Shown here piece by piece: positions 9,348 to 20,556 of a DNA stretch of 64,000 bases. How positions within the stretch are numbered: the stretch's first letter is position 1; the number at the start of each line of letters is the position of its first letter. The position numbers were made by a program, and so were the translations under genes. The notes below the pieces were generated by a model. The model was not told the DNA's origin. It did not search any database and worked only from the letters and a program-made list of their open reading frames with translations. The stretch comes from Euptelea pleiosperma (lineage: Eukaryota; Streptophyta; Magnoliopsida; Ranunculales; Eupteleaceae), in NCBI GenBank assembly GCA_035048495.1, contig CM068553.1, forward strand, positions 26,622,978 to 26,686,977. The letters run 5' to 3'.

Positions 9348-9720
9348 GAGTAGAACTTTGCCAGACATCAGCAATGTTGATGATAGATCACAGTATGAGC
9401 CGCATGGTATAGTACTCTTAGATACCACTGACCTATGGATGTTTGGCCCATCCCTAGGTGTCCTACATACCAAAAATCAAGCAGAGCAATGATTTCAATT
9501 CAAACCTTTGGATCTTTGTACCCCAAATAATGCTCGAATTCCATGATTAAAACTCAACCCATGAAAATGATTCTATTCCAACGCTTAGGAATCACGAATT
9601 AGTCTTATTTTTGGTATGTAGGTCTACTTAGGGATGTACCAAAAATCCATAGTCAGTCGTATCTAAGAGTGCCACATGGCTCGTACTGTAGTCCGTCGTC
9701 CATTAGTGAAGTTCTATTCC
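9348..9720. mobile_element. foldback MITE with GAGTAGAACTT termini
   Basis: The left end GAGTAGAACTTTGCCAGAC and the right end (reversed GGAATAGAACTTC) resemble the Mutator-like TIR at 1109. The arms continue with CACAGTATGAGCC, CTATGGATGTTTGGCCCAT and TACATACCAAAAATCA. The flank TTAACACC on the left compares with TTAAAACC on the right once the LINE at 9723-10523 is skipped. This links the foldback family to the Mutator-like element. Confidence 0.68.
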
Positions 9721-9722
9721 TT

Positions 9723-10523
9723 TGTATATTTTTTTTGAAATCAAGATAATTTTGTTCCAAACAAAAGTTTACCCCTCAAAATGATCCATCCTTGGCTAGT
9801 ACATCATCCAGTCAGGTTGGAAGGTCTCTAGATCATAGAAGGGGGATAAGAAAAGTGTTAGCCTTAGCAACTATGTAGTGAGCCACTCCATTACAGGAGT
9901 GATTAAAATACAAATTTAACAAAAAAAGACTAAGAGGGTTTTAAGATATCCACTACATGGGCTATAGACGACCAATCCAAATCCATCGACCTGCTCTCCA
10001 GACAAGAGACCACCACCACCTATGAGTCATATTGCACCATTATTGAGGGTACTGCACAATGTGAGAGCTGAGTTAGGCCCCATTTCAGAGCCCTAATTTG
10101 GGCTTCTTCTGCTGACTGGGATCTAGAGCTAGCTCCTGCTATTAAAAGAGCTTTGTTAGCTGCATCTCGAGCAATAAAACCCAAGCTTGCCTTACCCATT
10201 ATCACATCCCACGAAGCATCTGTATTCAACTTCACCGCCCCATAGGAGGTGGCATCCATTGGACAATGTGAGGATTAATTTTAACACTTTGCTCGCTATC
10301 ATGAATATATCGGATTAAACGTTTTAAGAATGGTTAGTGGATCCTTATTTTTAGTTGAATGGGTTCCCTCATTGTGATAAAACTATATTCTCCACATCAA
10401 CACCCCCACCAGATTACGAATGTAAAGATCATGCTCCAATGCATTGTTTGGGAGAATCAACATACTAAACAACCACTCTTGCAATTGGTCCTGGGTAAGA
10501 TCCTGACATCTCAACGTCAAAGC
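9723..10523 (-). mobile_element. 5'-truncated LINE, minus strand, 15-bp TSD
   Basis: GAAGTTCTATTCCTT occurs at 9708-9722 and at 10524-10538, a perfect 15-bp duplication. A T-rich run near 9730 marks the poly(A) end, so the element points left. The body encodes a LINE-type RNase H on the minus strand (see 9950-10510). It landed exactly at the right tip of a foldback MITE, so the duplication contains that MITE's end. Confidence 0.85.
9950..10510 (-). pseudogene. LINE C-terminal RNase H domain remnant
   Basis: On the minus strand the block VKLNTDASWD...LGFIARDAANKAL...AEEAQIRALKWGL matches the plant LINE RNase H (RVT_3) pattern, with the catalytic Asp in NTDASW and Glu in AEEAQ. A stop follows VQYDS near 10020. 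Beyond it the frame resumes with SCLESRSMDLDW. Upstream (10380-10500) a segment resembles the linker after zf-RVT. It is non-functional because of the stops. Confidence 0.75.
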
Positions 10524-10538
10524 GAAGTTCTATTCCTT

Positions 10539-10904
10539 AAAACCAAGTTTTAATTACATTTGTACCATTAAAAATGGTAAAATTAATATTACTATAAATA
10601 GTTTTCACAATAACATCAATAATGATAAAATAATGGATAATGGTCAAAACAACAGTATTGAACGGAACTCAGAGGAATATCATGTATACCCTAATCGTAC
10701 CTTCTTAGGGCAGGGATAGCTTTGATGCCTCCGTAGATCTAGCCTTGCGGCCTCAAAACGTACCCGATCTCAGCAAAGCATGAAATTTAAAAACCTAGCA
10801 GTCTTCATCAATATAATTTACCCAACACATTTTTTTGGTTTTTTAAGAAATTGTTTCTACACTTTTAGTTGATTTCTTTTAAGGTGTCTCTTTGACGTGC
10901 CTAT
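10539..10904. other. non-coding stretch, no feature recognised
   Basis: This is A/T-rich DNA between the LINE and the copia remnant. No repeat boundaries, reading frames or promoter motifs stand out. Confidence 0.5.
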
Positions 10905-10924
10905 GAATCATGTACAAGCGATTA

Positions 10925-11046
10925 CTGACATCATAAAAATTAGTGGTCTGTTGTGAATCTGATCAATGGAAAGTAAAAGTCGATAGTATAACTGACGCCA
11001 CATGAGCGGCGGTCAGCCATCGGTTACAACCGCTACATTTACAACA
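10925..11046 (-). repeat. copia 3' LTR (Ale-like), minus strand
   Basis: On the minus strand the sequence after the polypurine tract AAGGGGGAG (11047-11055) starts TGTTGTAAATGTAGCGG. It matches the fragment at 52883-53004 over GTTGTAACCGATGGCTGACC, CTCATGTGG and GTCAGTTA. A short LTR of about 120 bp fits the Ale/Retrofit group of Ty1/copia. The left boundary is approximate. Confidence 0.72.
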
Positions 11047-11055
11047 CTCCCCCTT
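11047..11055 (-). other. copia polypurine tract
   Basis: AAGGGGGAG on the minus strand lies immediately before the LTR start TGTTG. This is the usual primer site for plus-strand synthesis in LTR elements. Confidence 0.75.
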
Positions 11056-11279
11056 GGATGTTCGTCGTTTTATGGAAAATGCCTCATTAAAACCTTATTC
11101 GAAAAACCCTGTGGGATAAAACCTGATCGAAGGAAAAAGAGTACAGTGTATCAACGAATCAAGATGGTGATGATGGATACGCTTAAGAGTGCCTCATTAA
11201 AACCTTGCCTAGAAAAACTATGTAGGAAAAAAACCTAGGCAAAGGAAAAAGAGTACAGTGTGCAAAGGCCCTTCTAGAA

Positions 11280-11795
11280 TATGACTCCCCTCTCATAATG
11301 ATGTTCCCGCCCCTGATGTGAGCGAGAGTACAAGCATGTCAACTGAAAAATCATAGAGCCGATGTAAACCGATGCAATATACCAATTTGAATGTTGATGT
11401 TGGTAATGCCTTGGTAAATAGATTTGCAAGATTGTTGCTAAAATGTATCTGTTGGACATCAATATTACGACGACTGTACTGAAGCTCGTGATTGTAAAAG
11501 AACTTTAGTGAAATATGCTTGGTTCTTTCATCCTTGATATACTTGCCCTTAATTTGTGTGATACAAGATTCAAATCCAACAATATTCAGATCATTTATAT
11601 ACACTACAATAATGACAAATCCAATTCTTGATTTCTTAATGAAAATGCACAGGCATATTGGATTGTTTAATCCATATAGGGATCATTATAGTTTGATTGC
11701 GTACAAGCTATGTGGTTCCGAGGGAGTTGCTTCAGGCAGTGTTAGTCCTTATAGGATCTTAAAATTGTCTTTCTTATATCCAAATACCTAGAAGG
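11280..11795 (-). pseudogene. copia pol remnant with internal deletions
   Basis: On the minus strand the order is a weak KLPEA-like region and SLYGL (near 11680-11780), then NNPICLCIFIKKS and VYINDLNIVG (RT, near 11590-11630). The next segment, CITQIKGKYIKDERTKHI, belongs to the far end of RNase H, followed by FTKALPTSTF. Sequence between SLYGL and PIC, and the roughly 200 residues between DLNIVG and the RNase H tail, is missing. Two stops also occur. It is therefore a deletion derivative of an Ale-like copia element, followed by its 3' LTR. Confidence 0.8.
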
Positions 11796-11799
11796 AGGG

Positions 11800-12407
11800 T
11801 GATATTCGCTCAAAAGTGCTTATTTTAAGCAATTATCCTTTTAGCGTTATCGCACTCTCCTACGTAAAACTGCTCTATTTATCCACTTTTTTATATAAGA
11901 GTCCATTCGCTTGTGTAGAATACACTTTTCTGGACGAAATGGTATATTTGCATGCATTAAACACATTTTTGGAAGTCTAGATTTAAAGTCGATCTGATTA
12001 AATCTCATTACGCGCTTCTTCTATCGCAGGAAACCCCAATTGGATGATTCTCGAGACTTGCAGGCCCACATCGATCATAAAAGCCCATTATCAAAGCTTA
12101 AAGAGCCCACGGGCTATGACTAGAAGATGTGGGTCAAATACGGGCTGAACAAGAGGATCGAAGAGCTAGCCCAAAGAACTAAGAGAGTGGGAGAACCGAT
12201 GACCAAGAGACGGACCAAAGCAGTCGAAGCCACATGAAATGAGAAGAAATGATGATCTGCTCTGTTGGCGAAGCCCAAGAAGATAACATATTGAAGACTA
12301 GGGTTCCAGACCCTCTGCCAGCTATTATATCTAGAGTCTATAGTTTTTTCTCTCTCATTTCTCTTAATTCTCTCTCCTCTCTCTTCATCTCCTTATACCT
12401 CATTACC
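11800..12407 (+). mobile_element. family L LTR, 5' part
   Basis: The sequence begins TGATATTCGCTCAAAAGTGC and aligns with the starts of the LTRs at 35359, 39594 and 48823, and with the reversed ones ending at 30358 and 32492. It breaks off at 12407, exactly where a gypsy LTR (TGTAGACACC) begins. The likely reason is insertion of that element with TTACC (12403-12407) as its duplication. The continuation of this LTR was not found on the other side, apart from a possible last 22 bp at 30361-30382. Confidence 0.8.
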
Positions 12408-13261
12408 TGTAGACACCCCATTTTGGCACGATCTTCTAACTTTGCGATCGACGGTCTCGAGCTTCTTCTTTTTTAGTCGAGGGATTACTTTATAAATCTC
12501 AAACCTTAGGATATCCCTACCTAATCGTAGAGCCTTAATTAGAACCATCAACCACCCTTAGGTAATACTTTTAGAACCCAAAACCATCATTAGGAAGCCC
12601 TATCATAAGCTATGAGGATTTAATCAAAGGTTTGACTTTTGTTGATAAATGATCAGAAATTACTTGTATATTTGATTTTATCGTAAGATTTGATCAAAAT
12701 CAAAAGTATTTGTTTTTAACTCCTTTATCTTTTAAAAGAAAAGTGATTTCATTAAAATCTAATTGCTCGATCATAAGATCATGGCTTTAATTGGACTTTT
12801 TGTAAATGATCTCAATTTTTGATAGTTTGTGTGTCAATGAGATGTCTACATTTGAAAAGTACTTTGAATGATCTTTCAAAATATTTTTGTCTTGTCAATT
12901 TTGGACTTAAAATGAGCATTTTATCAATGATTGATCAAAACTCTAGATGTATGGTCTTGATATGTGTAAATGTACCAAGGTTCATACATCATGTCACACT
13001 TTAATGATATTACTTAAGCTTATCCATCCAACTCACCAAACTTCCATACTTTCCCATTTTATCCACACCTTTTTATTTATTCTTCACACATAAATTTCAT
13101 ACAACTTTTTAACTTTCTAGATTGCCCAACTTTTTCCTAACAAATTAGAAAATTCCTTAACATATCCATATAGGACAAACCCCATTTTTACCTTTTTACC
13201 CACAAATGACTCAACTACCATTTCTCTTATTCCCAAACTACCCCAAACCCTTACTTTTCAC

Positions 13262-13270
13262 CTATAAATA
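13262..13270 (+). promoter_or_regulatory. LTR TATA box
   Basis: CTATAAATA lies in a C-rich, gene-poor part of the LTR (CACCTATAAATACCCCCTC), the typical layout of a plant LTR promoter. Transcription would start about 25-35 bp downstream. Confidence 0.65.
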
Positions 13271-13715
13271 CCCCCTCACTCCTTTTAGAAATCCATCCCT
13301 TCAAGCCATCTCTTTAGGCCTAGAAAAACTCTTGCAAAATAGTTTCTTAAGCTCTCCAAAACCCTTAAAAACCTCAAAAATTCTCTAAAGACCCTCTTAT
13401 TTTAAGAGATTAAGTGAAAGGAGGAAGAACTTTTGTTCTGGCTCACTTCATTTTTTCTTTTTTTCAAGAACAAGAAGAAGAGAAAGAAGAAGAAAAGGCC
13501 AAGGAAGGAAGATGGACAATTTACAAGGTACAATACAAACAACATAAGTTCTTTCTCTCTCTAACAATGTAATCATATGGGAAGGCTAAGCCACCCTACT
13601 TTATTTGTTCTTTTTCTTTTCTATCTAACTTCTATTTTATGCTTTGTTAGTTCTTTATTTTAGTTCTTTTTTCTTATTTTCTTTATGCTGTCTTTTTTTA
13701 CTTTCTCTCTCTAGT

Positions 13716-14019
13716 ATATGTGGAGAACCCAAAATGCTTGCATAGTAGGGTATTCTCACATTTTCTCTTATGTTATCTTTTTTTTTCCCGGATATGTGGA
13801 GAACCCGAAATGCTTGCATAGTAGGGTATTCCCACATTTTCTCTTATGTTATCTTTTTTTCTCCCTAATATGTGGAGAACCCGAAATGCTTGCATAGTAG
13901 GGTATTCTCACATTTTCTCTTATGTTATCTCTTTTTCTTCCTAATATGTGGAGAACCCGAAATGCTTGCATAGTAGGGTATTCCCACATTTTTCTTTTAT
14001 GTTCTTTTATATGTAGATT
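13716..14019 (+). repeat. four 76-bp tandem repeats in the LTR
   Basis: Units begin ATATGTGGAGAACCC at 13716, 13792, 13868 and 13944, an exact 76-bp period. Each contains AATGCTTGCATAGTAGGGTA and a T-rich tail. Being downstream of the TATA box, they should be transcribed as leader RNA. Confidence 0.92.
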
Positions 14020-14323
14020 CTTATTTTTTTAAACGGTAACTTGAGAGGATGATTGAGGGCACAAGAGTAGGTAATCGTTTAAATACGGGTAAGTTGGGAT
14101 GCCTAACACCTTCCCCAATTTATAAATGACTCACTTACCTAATGATCTCTCAAATGGTTAGTAGATCAATGGAGTCACTAATTTATATTTTGCTCATTTT
14201 AAAAAGGTTATTATCTATTTTCAAACCCGGTGGCCAATCACACCGTTAAAAAAGGGTTGGTGGCGACTCCATAAGATTTGGCCCCTTTTTTGTGCCTCTA
14301 GATGGATTGTGCTATCTCACAGT

Positions 14324-14341
14324 TGGCGACTCCACTAGGGA
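14324..14341 (+). other. primer-binding site of the Tat/Ogre-like element
   Basis: TGGCGACTCCACTAGGGA lies two bases after the LTR end. It starts with TGG, the complement of the tRNA CCA end, and is a common gypsy PBS form. The tRNA was not determined. Confidence 0.82.
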
Positions 14342-15188
14342 CAGGGTCAAGCCAAAATTGGCTCTCTTGACTCTCAAGTTACCGATTTTATTGAACTTCT
14401 TTAATTTTTTTTTTTGAATTAGTTTGTTTAATAACTTAACATTGCATATATACATATTGCTTGCTTGCACCTTTAATTTTCTAGTTTTTCTTATGTTACT
14501 TTATTGTAATAAATTGGATCAAATGTTGTATGTTTATCACTCACCTCATATGCATCATGTCATGTCCCAAAACCTATTAGGAGGAATGCAAGTAAGCTTA
14601 CGGCTAGAGGGTCGATACCCTTAGTGTCGGTGCTAAAAGCCCAAACCATATCACCAACTAAAGATCCACTTGTGTCTTTACACTTGTGGGGATGTTTGAA
14701 GATATGGAGCCAAACCTTTTATAGATTCATATCCCAACCTCATGAGCATGTATGGAATTGGTTAGTCCTATTCTATGATTAATTTTAGGACACAAGTGCA
14801 ATCACATTGCCTCAACCCTTTACATGGTGTGTTTCATTATAAAAAAAAATCAAAATTTCAACATTCTCTTAGGGTCTTTTTTTGGTTTATTTTTTTTTTG
14901 AAGTTGTGTATATAAAATTTTTAGGTTTAGGATCTTCTTCTTTTTGTCCATACTTCATGTCAGTTGTGTATATAGTCCAATCTTCTTCGTAACATCTATT
15001 CATCTTTCAAAAAAAAAAAATCTTTCATTTCACATCTTTACCAACTCTTTTTAGAATTTAATGTTTTCCTTCAAACATTTCATCAATCTTCTATAAAAAA
15101 AAACATCTTTTAGTTTTTTTTAATGGTTTGTTTTCTAATAAAATTTATTCCCTCATCTTGCTTCTTTAGGGAGGAAGTGAAGGTTGTA
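14342..15188 (+). other. leader between PBS and ORF1
   Basis: About 850 bp of T-rich sequence with no convincing ORF. It is the untranslated leader of the gypsy element, judging by its position between PBS and ORF1. Confidence 0.6.
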
Positions 15189-16922
15189 ATGGCCAATTTG
15201 CATCCTCAATCCGACGATCCAATTGCTCCACATTTAAAGCTCCCTAATCTTAAGAGGCACTCTTGTTGCAATCACAAGTTATTGGAAATCATTGATGGTT
15301 GGCAATGCGATAAACGACTCACTTGGAGACAAACAAATCACCTTAGAGCCACTCTCAAATTAGCAAAAGTAGAACTCAATTGGCATCTTTTGAAAGCTAT
15401 GGTGAGATGTTGGGACCCGGATCATATGGTTTTCAAATTTGGAGTTCATGAACTTTGTCCTACATTGGAAGAGTGCTCTCAACTCTTATGTATGCCTCTT
15501 GATGGTGGTCTCATCTTTCCTCCATTAAAGCAAGGTTACACTAAGGAAGTGGAAGTGTTTCTCTATGTTCCTAAAGATAAGTTGGAAAAGGACAATAATG
15601 GGCAATGCAAGACATGCTCAATGAATTTTCTCATAAATAGGTACTTGAATATGGGTGATCCGACTCAATAAAAAGTGAAAATGGGTTGTGCAAATGCATT
15701 GGATCTAAAAATTGTTGGGCACATTCTTCTTCCTCGAAGTACTACATATGTTGATGCCTCACTTTGTAAGATTATAAAAGAGGTTAGAACCGGAAAGACT
15801 TTGGTACCTATGATCCTAGCGGAGATTCTTAGAGGGTTAACGACTTCCGCACGACATGGATGCATTAAGCTCAATGGGTGTATCTCGCTTCTTCAAGTTT
15901 GGGCTTATGAACATTTGCCAAGTTTGGTAGCCATGAGAGATGTTACATTTGGCCATTTTAATCTCATAAATAATCATCTCATGCGTAAACCTTGTCCTAT
16001 TCCAAAGAATAAAGTGGAGTGGTATAAAGGTTTAAACTCTTTGAAGGCGGAAGAGATTCAATGGAAGTGCACTTGGCTCTCTCGGGGAGAAGATGTTTAC
16101 TTACGGGTTCCGAGTCGACAAGGTTTAGTGCTTGCCGGGCTTCACAGTTCTACTCCATATACACCACTCCGGGTACTTCGTCAACTTGGGTATGTCCAAT
16201 TTAATCCCACTATTGACGACATCAAATGTGACTATGCCAATTTTACAATGTACTCGGAGAAGCTAGAAATGCGCTTTGTGGATTTTTGGAAGCGGAGTAA
16301 TAGACCCATTTTTGAATTAGTTCGTAGTGATGTGCCGACAACAACTAAAGAATACTTGCTTGGTTTAGAGATGCCCGATATTGAGTCACTCATGCCTAAA
16401 CCCGATTTTCTTCATACTCCTCTTGTGGCTCCAAAGGAAGATAAAGTGCCGGTTGCTTTGCCCATTATGGATGTTTTCAAGAATGTTGCTCTCCGATTTG
16501 CCAAACGCCGTCATGAGTTTGAAGAAGAGCGGGGAGAAATGCATGAAAAGATGATCATACAAGCAAGAAAGAAAATGATGTACATTGCCGAAAATAAGTG
16601 CTTAAAGAAGAAGATTGTCAAACTTGAAGAAGAAAACCTTCACCTCAATGAGTTAGAAGAACGGTGCAAGCATGTTGAAGAATTTGATGAGCAATGCAAT
16701 TTCCTTAAGGAGGTTCATCATCGATGTGAAGAAGATCGTCGTAGCGCCATTGCAAATCGAGATGCTATATTGGGGGAATTGGACCGTATGGAAAGGGACC
16801 ATAAAGATAACGTGGTCATTTATGATCAAACGGTTACATGGCTTGATGCATACAATATTGCCTTGGAAAGGCAAATTATGTCACTTGGCCATAAGCCTAT
16901 TACGGCCCCACCTCCTCCCTAA
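15189..16922 (+). pseudogene. ORF1 of Tat/Ogre-like element (DUF7745-like)
   Basis: One frame of about 577 codons starts at the ATG at 15189 and is broken by a single TAA at 15669-15671. The frame is unchanged on both sides, so the two open blocks are one gene. The N-terminal part has WHLLKAMVRCWDPDHMVFKF and LCPTLEECSQLL, the pattern of plant DUF7745/plant-mobile-domain-like proteins. The middle contains LRVLRQLGYVQF. The last 150 residues are a charged coiled coil with Glu/Arg/Cys heptads, ending in a proline run. Ogre elements carry such an extra ORF before gag, but its role is unknown. An upstream in-frame ATG at 15123 is less likely to be used. Confidence 0.8.
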
Positions 16923-18193
16923 TGAATTCTTAGTCGAGCAAAAAAAAAAGAGTCTACTTTGTATTTTGTGATTTTAAATGAATGAAATCATCTACTGTGG
17001 TCATGAAAGCTTATAGTCTATTGTTTTTCTTCAACTTTCAAAAATTAGAATGTTCATCTTGTAGTTTGGACTTCCCTTAATGAGCCTTTGCCATTTTCAA
17101 AACCAATTTGGGTTACTTTTAAGGAACCCTGGCCATTCAAAAAAAAAATGATCAAGTTTGTAGTTTGGGTTTCCCTTAAGGAGCCTTTGCCATTTTCAAT
17201 ATCAATTTGGGGTTTCCATTAGGGAGCCCTTACAATTAAAAAAAGAATAAAAAAACAAAAAGATCAATTGTGTAGTTTGAGTTTCCCTTAAGGAACCATT
17301 GCCTTTTCAAAAAAAAATCAACTGTATAGTATGGATTTCCCTTAAAGAACCATTGCATTTTCAAAATCGATCATATAGTATAGGTTTCCCTTAAGGAACC
17401 ATTGCCTCTTCAAAACTGATCATTGTGGTTTAGGTTTCCCTTAAGGAACCTTTGCCTTGCAAAAAGTAACCATGGTCTCAATTACCATGTTGACTAGGTG
17501 CTCAGGCTGTCCCACCTAGTATTCTTTTGTGGATTTAGGGGATCCTAGCTCACTTATCCACTCTTGGCATAAGTCCAATATGGCCGCCGTCGCATCTTCT
17601 AAAAACTTCAATAGTTTGGTTTCCCTTAAGGAGCCTTGCATCTTCCAAAGCCACTTCAATAGTTTGGTTTCCCTTAAGGAGCCTAGCATCTTCCAAAGCC
17701 ACTTCAATAGTTTGGTTTCCCTTAAGGAGCCTCGCATCTTCCAACCACTTCAATATTTTGGTTTCCCTTAAGGAGCCTCGCATCTTCCAAGCTACTTCAA
17801 TAGTTTGGTTTCACTTAAGGAGCATTGCATCTTCCAAATCCACTCTAATAGTTCGGGTTTCCTTAAGGAGACTTTTTTTTTCTAGTTGTTTTAATTCTCT
17901 TAAGACTTGTATCCCACATTCACTTTTGAGGAGCCTCTCATCTTTCCATTTTCAACTTTTAGGATCATTAATAACATCTTAAAAAAAAAAAAAAAATCTC
18001 ATCTTTTAAAGTCTAAAAGTTTCTTAGATTGTAGCATTTTCATATTTTCTTACAAAGCTTTTTTTTTTTCTTTTTTTCAAAAGGGATTGACGTCATCCAT
18101 CATCATAGGGCCGAGCCAACGACCTTCGAAAGGGAGATCCGTGAATCCGCCACTTCCTCGAAGCAGTATTTTGAACGTTCAAAAACACGAGCA
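16923..18193 (+). repeat. ORF1-gag spacer built of degenerate repeats
   Basis: The motif TTTCCCTTAAGGAGCC (or GGAACC) recurs at least a dozen times from 17060 to 17930. Between 17605 and 17840 it is organised as tandem units starting ACTTCAATAGTTTGG at 17605, 17653, 17701, 17747 and 17793 (periods 48, 48, 46 and 46). The open frames here on either strand are translations of the repeat and have no known domain. Ogre-type elements often hold tandem repeats in non-coding parts. Confidence 0.85.
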
Positions 18194-20556
18194 ATGGAGC
18201 ATAATCACCCTCCTGGTTCTGATCCTCCAAACACCAGTGAAGTGATAGGGACTGCTGTCATCCCTCTTGACACTTCGACTTCTCCGGTAATCAGTCTCAC
18301 TGACATTCCGTTGCTCAAAGACATGATCCAAGAGCTAATCCAAGCCTCCCTCAATAATCTAATGGCTGCGCAGAGCCAATCTCAGTCCATTCCCCAAAAC
18401 CAACCTTCCATTCCCCCATATCAACCTCAACCTAACCCAACAATTCTCCAACCCACCATTTCCAATCTCTCTTTCACATGTCCATACAACCTACTATTCC
18501 CAATCCCCCTGCACCAACCATTCCTCAAACTAATCTTCACACTACCTCTGTTCCAACTCCAGTTTTTACTTTTTCATCAATGCCCACAGTTACACCCCGT
18601 CCTACCCAACAACCAGCCCCTAGACTTCCACTTTACCACCCATCTCCCTCTTATTTTGAAAATATTGATCATTATGAAGAAGAGGGCAGGCAAAATCATA
18701 GTAGCCATAACCATCCTATTTCAAATATCCTAGCACCCTTGGCAGATCCTTATAGAGAGAGATTTGAGAAGATGGAAGCAGAAATCAGGAAGCTGAAAGG
18801 AACTCACAATGTGGGGGTCACAGATTTTAATGAACTATGTTTATATCCTGATGCAGAATTACCTAAAAAGTTCAAGATGCCTGAGTTCACTAACTATGAT
18901 GGAAGAGGATGTCCACAAACTCACTTGAAGGGATATTGTGGGGATATGTTTCAGTATGGGAAAAATGAGAAGTTACTTATGCAGTGTTTCCAGAAGAGTC
19001 TCAATGGTCCTGCCCTTAGATGGTACACTACTTTGGATCACACCAAGATCAAGACTTGGAGAGATATCTCTGAGGCGTTCCTAGCCCATTACGCTTTCAA
19101 TATGGATTTGGTTCCTCAGAAGGATGACCTAGAGAGAATGTCGCAAAAAAATAACGAGACCTTTACAGAGTATGCATTTAGATGGCGAGAAGCAGCAGCT
19201 CAGTTAAGGACTTCAATGACCGAGGAAGAGATGATCCGATCATTTCTAAAAACCGTTGGACAACCATACCATACTCTCCTGATAGCGCAAACGCTACCCA
19301 CATTTGCTGCTATGGCCCAAAATGGTTCGAGGATTGAGGCATCAATCAGGGATGGCACCATTGCGGATCCCTCCGCAGTGCAATCGATGGTCTATGGAAA
19401 GCCTTCTGGAACAAATATAAAGAAGAACGACAACAAGAAGAGAATGCCAGATGGAGAGGTGCAAATGATCACTCCGGCATCTCAACCATCGATTCATCGA
19501 ATACCTCAACAACAATACGCTCAACGTGTTGTTCATCCTCATTTTATTCATCAAGTCCCACGCCAACAAGTTCATGCAATGGGGCCAACTCCGCAACAAC
19601 CCTTTACTTCACTGCAACATCCTCAACAGTCTACGCACCAGCAATATTTCCAACATACCCATAGAAGGCAAGAGGGAATACCACAACAACAAATGCAACA
19701 ACTTCAAGGAAATCGAATTGAGGAAAGAAAGAGAAGAGAGTTTACACCCTTACCATTGACTCTTTCACAATTGCTTCCACAACTCCTTGAACAAGGACTT
19801 TTGGTCCTCCAATTTCCTAAACCAGTGTCAGACCCGCCTCCAAGAGGTTATGACCCTAGTGCATGGTGTATGTATCATCAGGGTCCCGGGCATTGGACTG
19901 ATAAGTGTTGGAATCTCAAGCATGCTGTACAGAACTTGATAGACCAGGGAAGAATTGCCCTTCCATCTCAGCAACCTGGCACATCTGGCATCATACAAAA
20001 TCCCCTCCCAAACCATCCAGAGCAAGGCCCCAGCACTTCAAAGCAAATCAATGCCATATCGGTAGGTTCTTATACCTTTGACCCATCATGTCTTATTGGA
20101 CCAGTCAGAAAGGATTTTGTTATAAACATCAATTCAAAATTTGAATTATCTAGTCCACTGGTCAGTACCTTGACTGATCAATCTTCATTGTTCAGAACAA
20201 AAAACCACGGTACCCAGCTTCAACCTACCGCTCAATTTCGACTATGCCTGCCCAAATCAATTGTTTCTACCCCCACTCATGTAACTCAACTTCCACCTTT
20301 TATGGTACAACCACCCATCAACCCAGTTCTATCCACGCCTTCTTTCACCCTTACTCCAGTTCAACCTCCTATAAACCCACACTCCTCTACCCAAATTGTC
20401 AAACACCTAGCACCATCACTACTGCCATCACCTTTTCAGATTTCTTACCCACGAAAATCTATTCCACCACCAATACCCAAACCTTTTATCATTCAAGTCC
20501 CTCCAACTCAACCCATAGCCAACCTATCCAAGGTGCCGTGGAACTATAATGATTAG
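18194..20556 (+). pseudogene. gag of Tat/Ogre-like element
   Basis: The capsid-type protein starts at ATG 18194 with a Pro/Gln-rich N-terminus. A frameshift near 18470 moves it to the frame of the 692-residue block that ends at 20556. The retrotransposon gag domain spans about residues 140-240 of that block (LNGPALRWYTTL, FLAHYAFNMDLVPQ, ETFTEYAFRWREAAAQL). A Gln/His-rich linker follows, then a zinc-knuckle-like motif CMYHQGPGHWTDKC near 19864. The terminal TAG at 20554 replaces what looks like an in-frame sense codon, since the protease frame continues directly. Gag would package the element RNA in virus-like particles in the cytoplasm. Confidence 0.88.

Larger units (their letters stand above)
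12408..14321 (+). repeat. 5' LTR of the Tat/Ogre-like element
   Basis: This 1914-bp LTR runs from TGTAGACACCCCATTTTGG to GTGCTATCTCACA, followed two bases later by the PBS. It contains a TATA box at 13262 and four 76-bp tandem repeats at 13716-14019. Its first 148 bp are repeated at 27919-28066. Confidence 0.88.

Noticed and set aside
17516..17982. Open frames on both strands with repeated NSLVSLKEP-like and GSLRETKLLK-like peptides
   Set aside because: Translations of a 46-48 bp tandem DNA repeat open on both strands. Not a protein repeat under selection.
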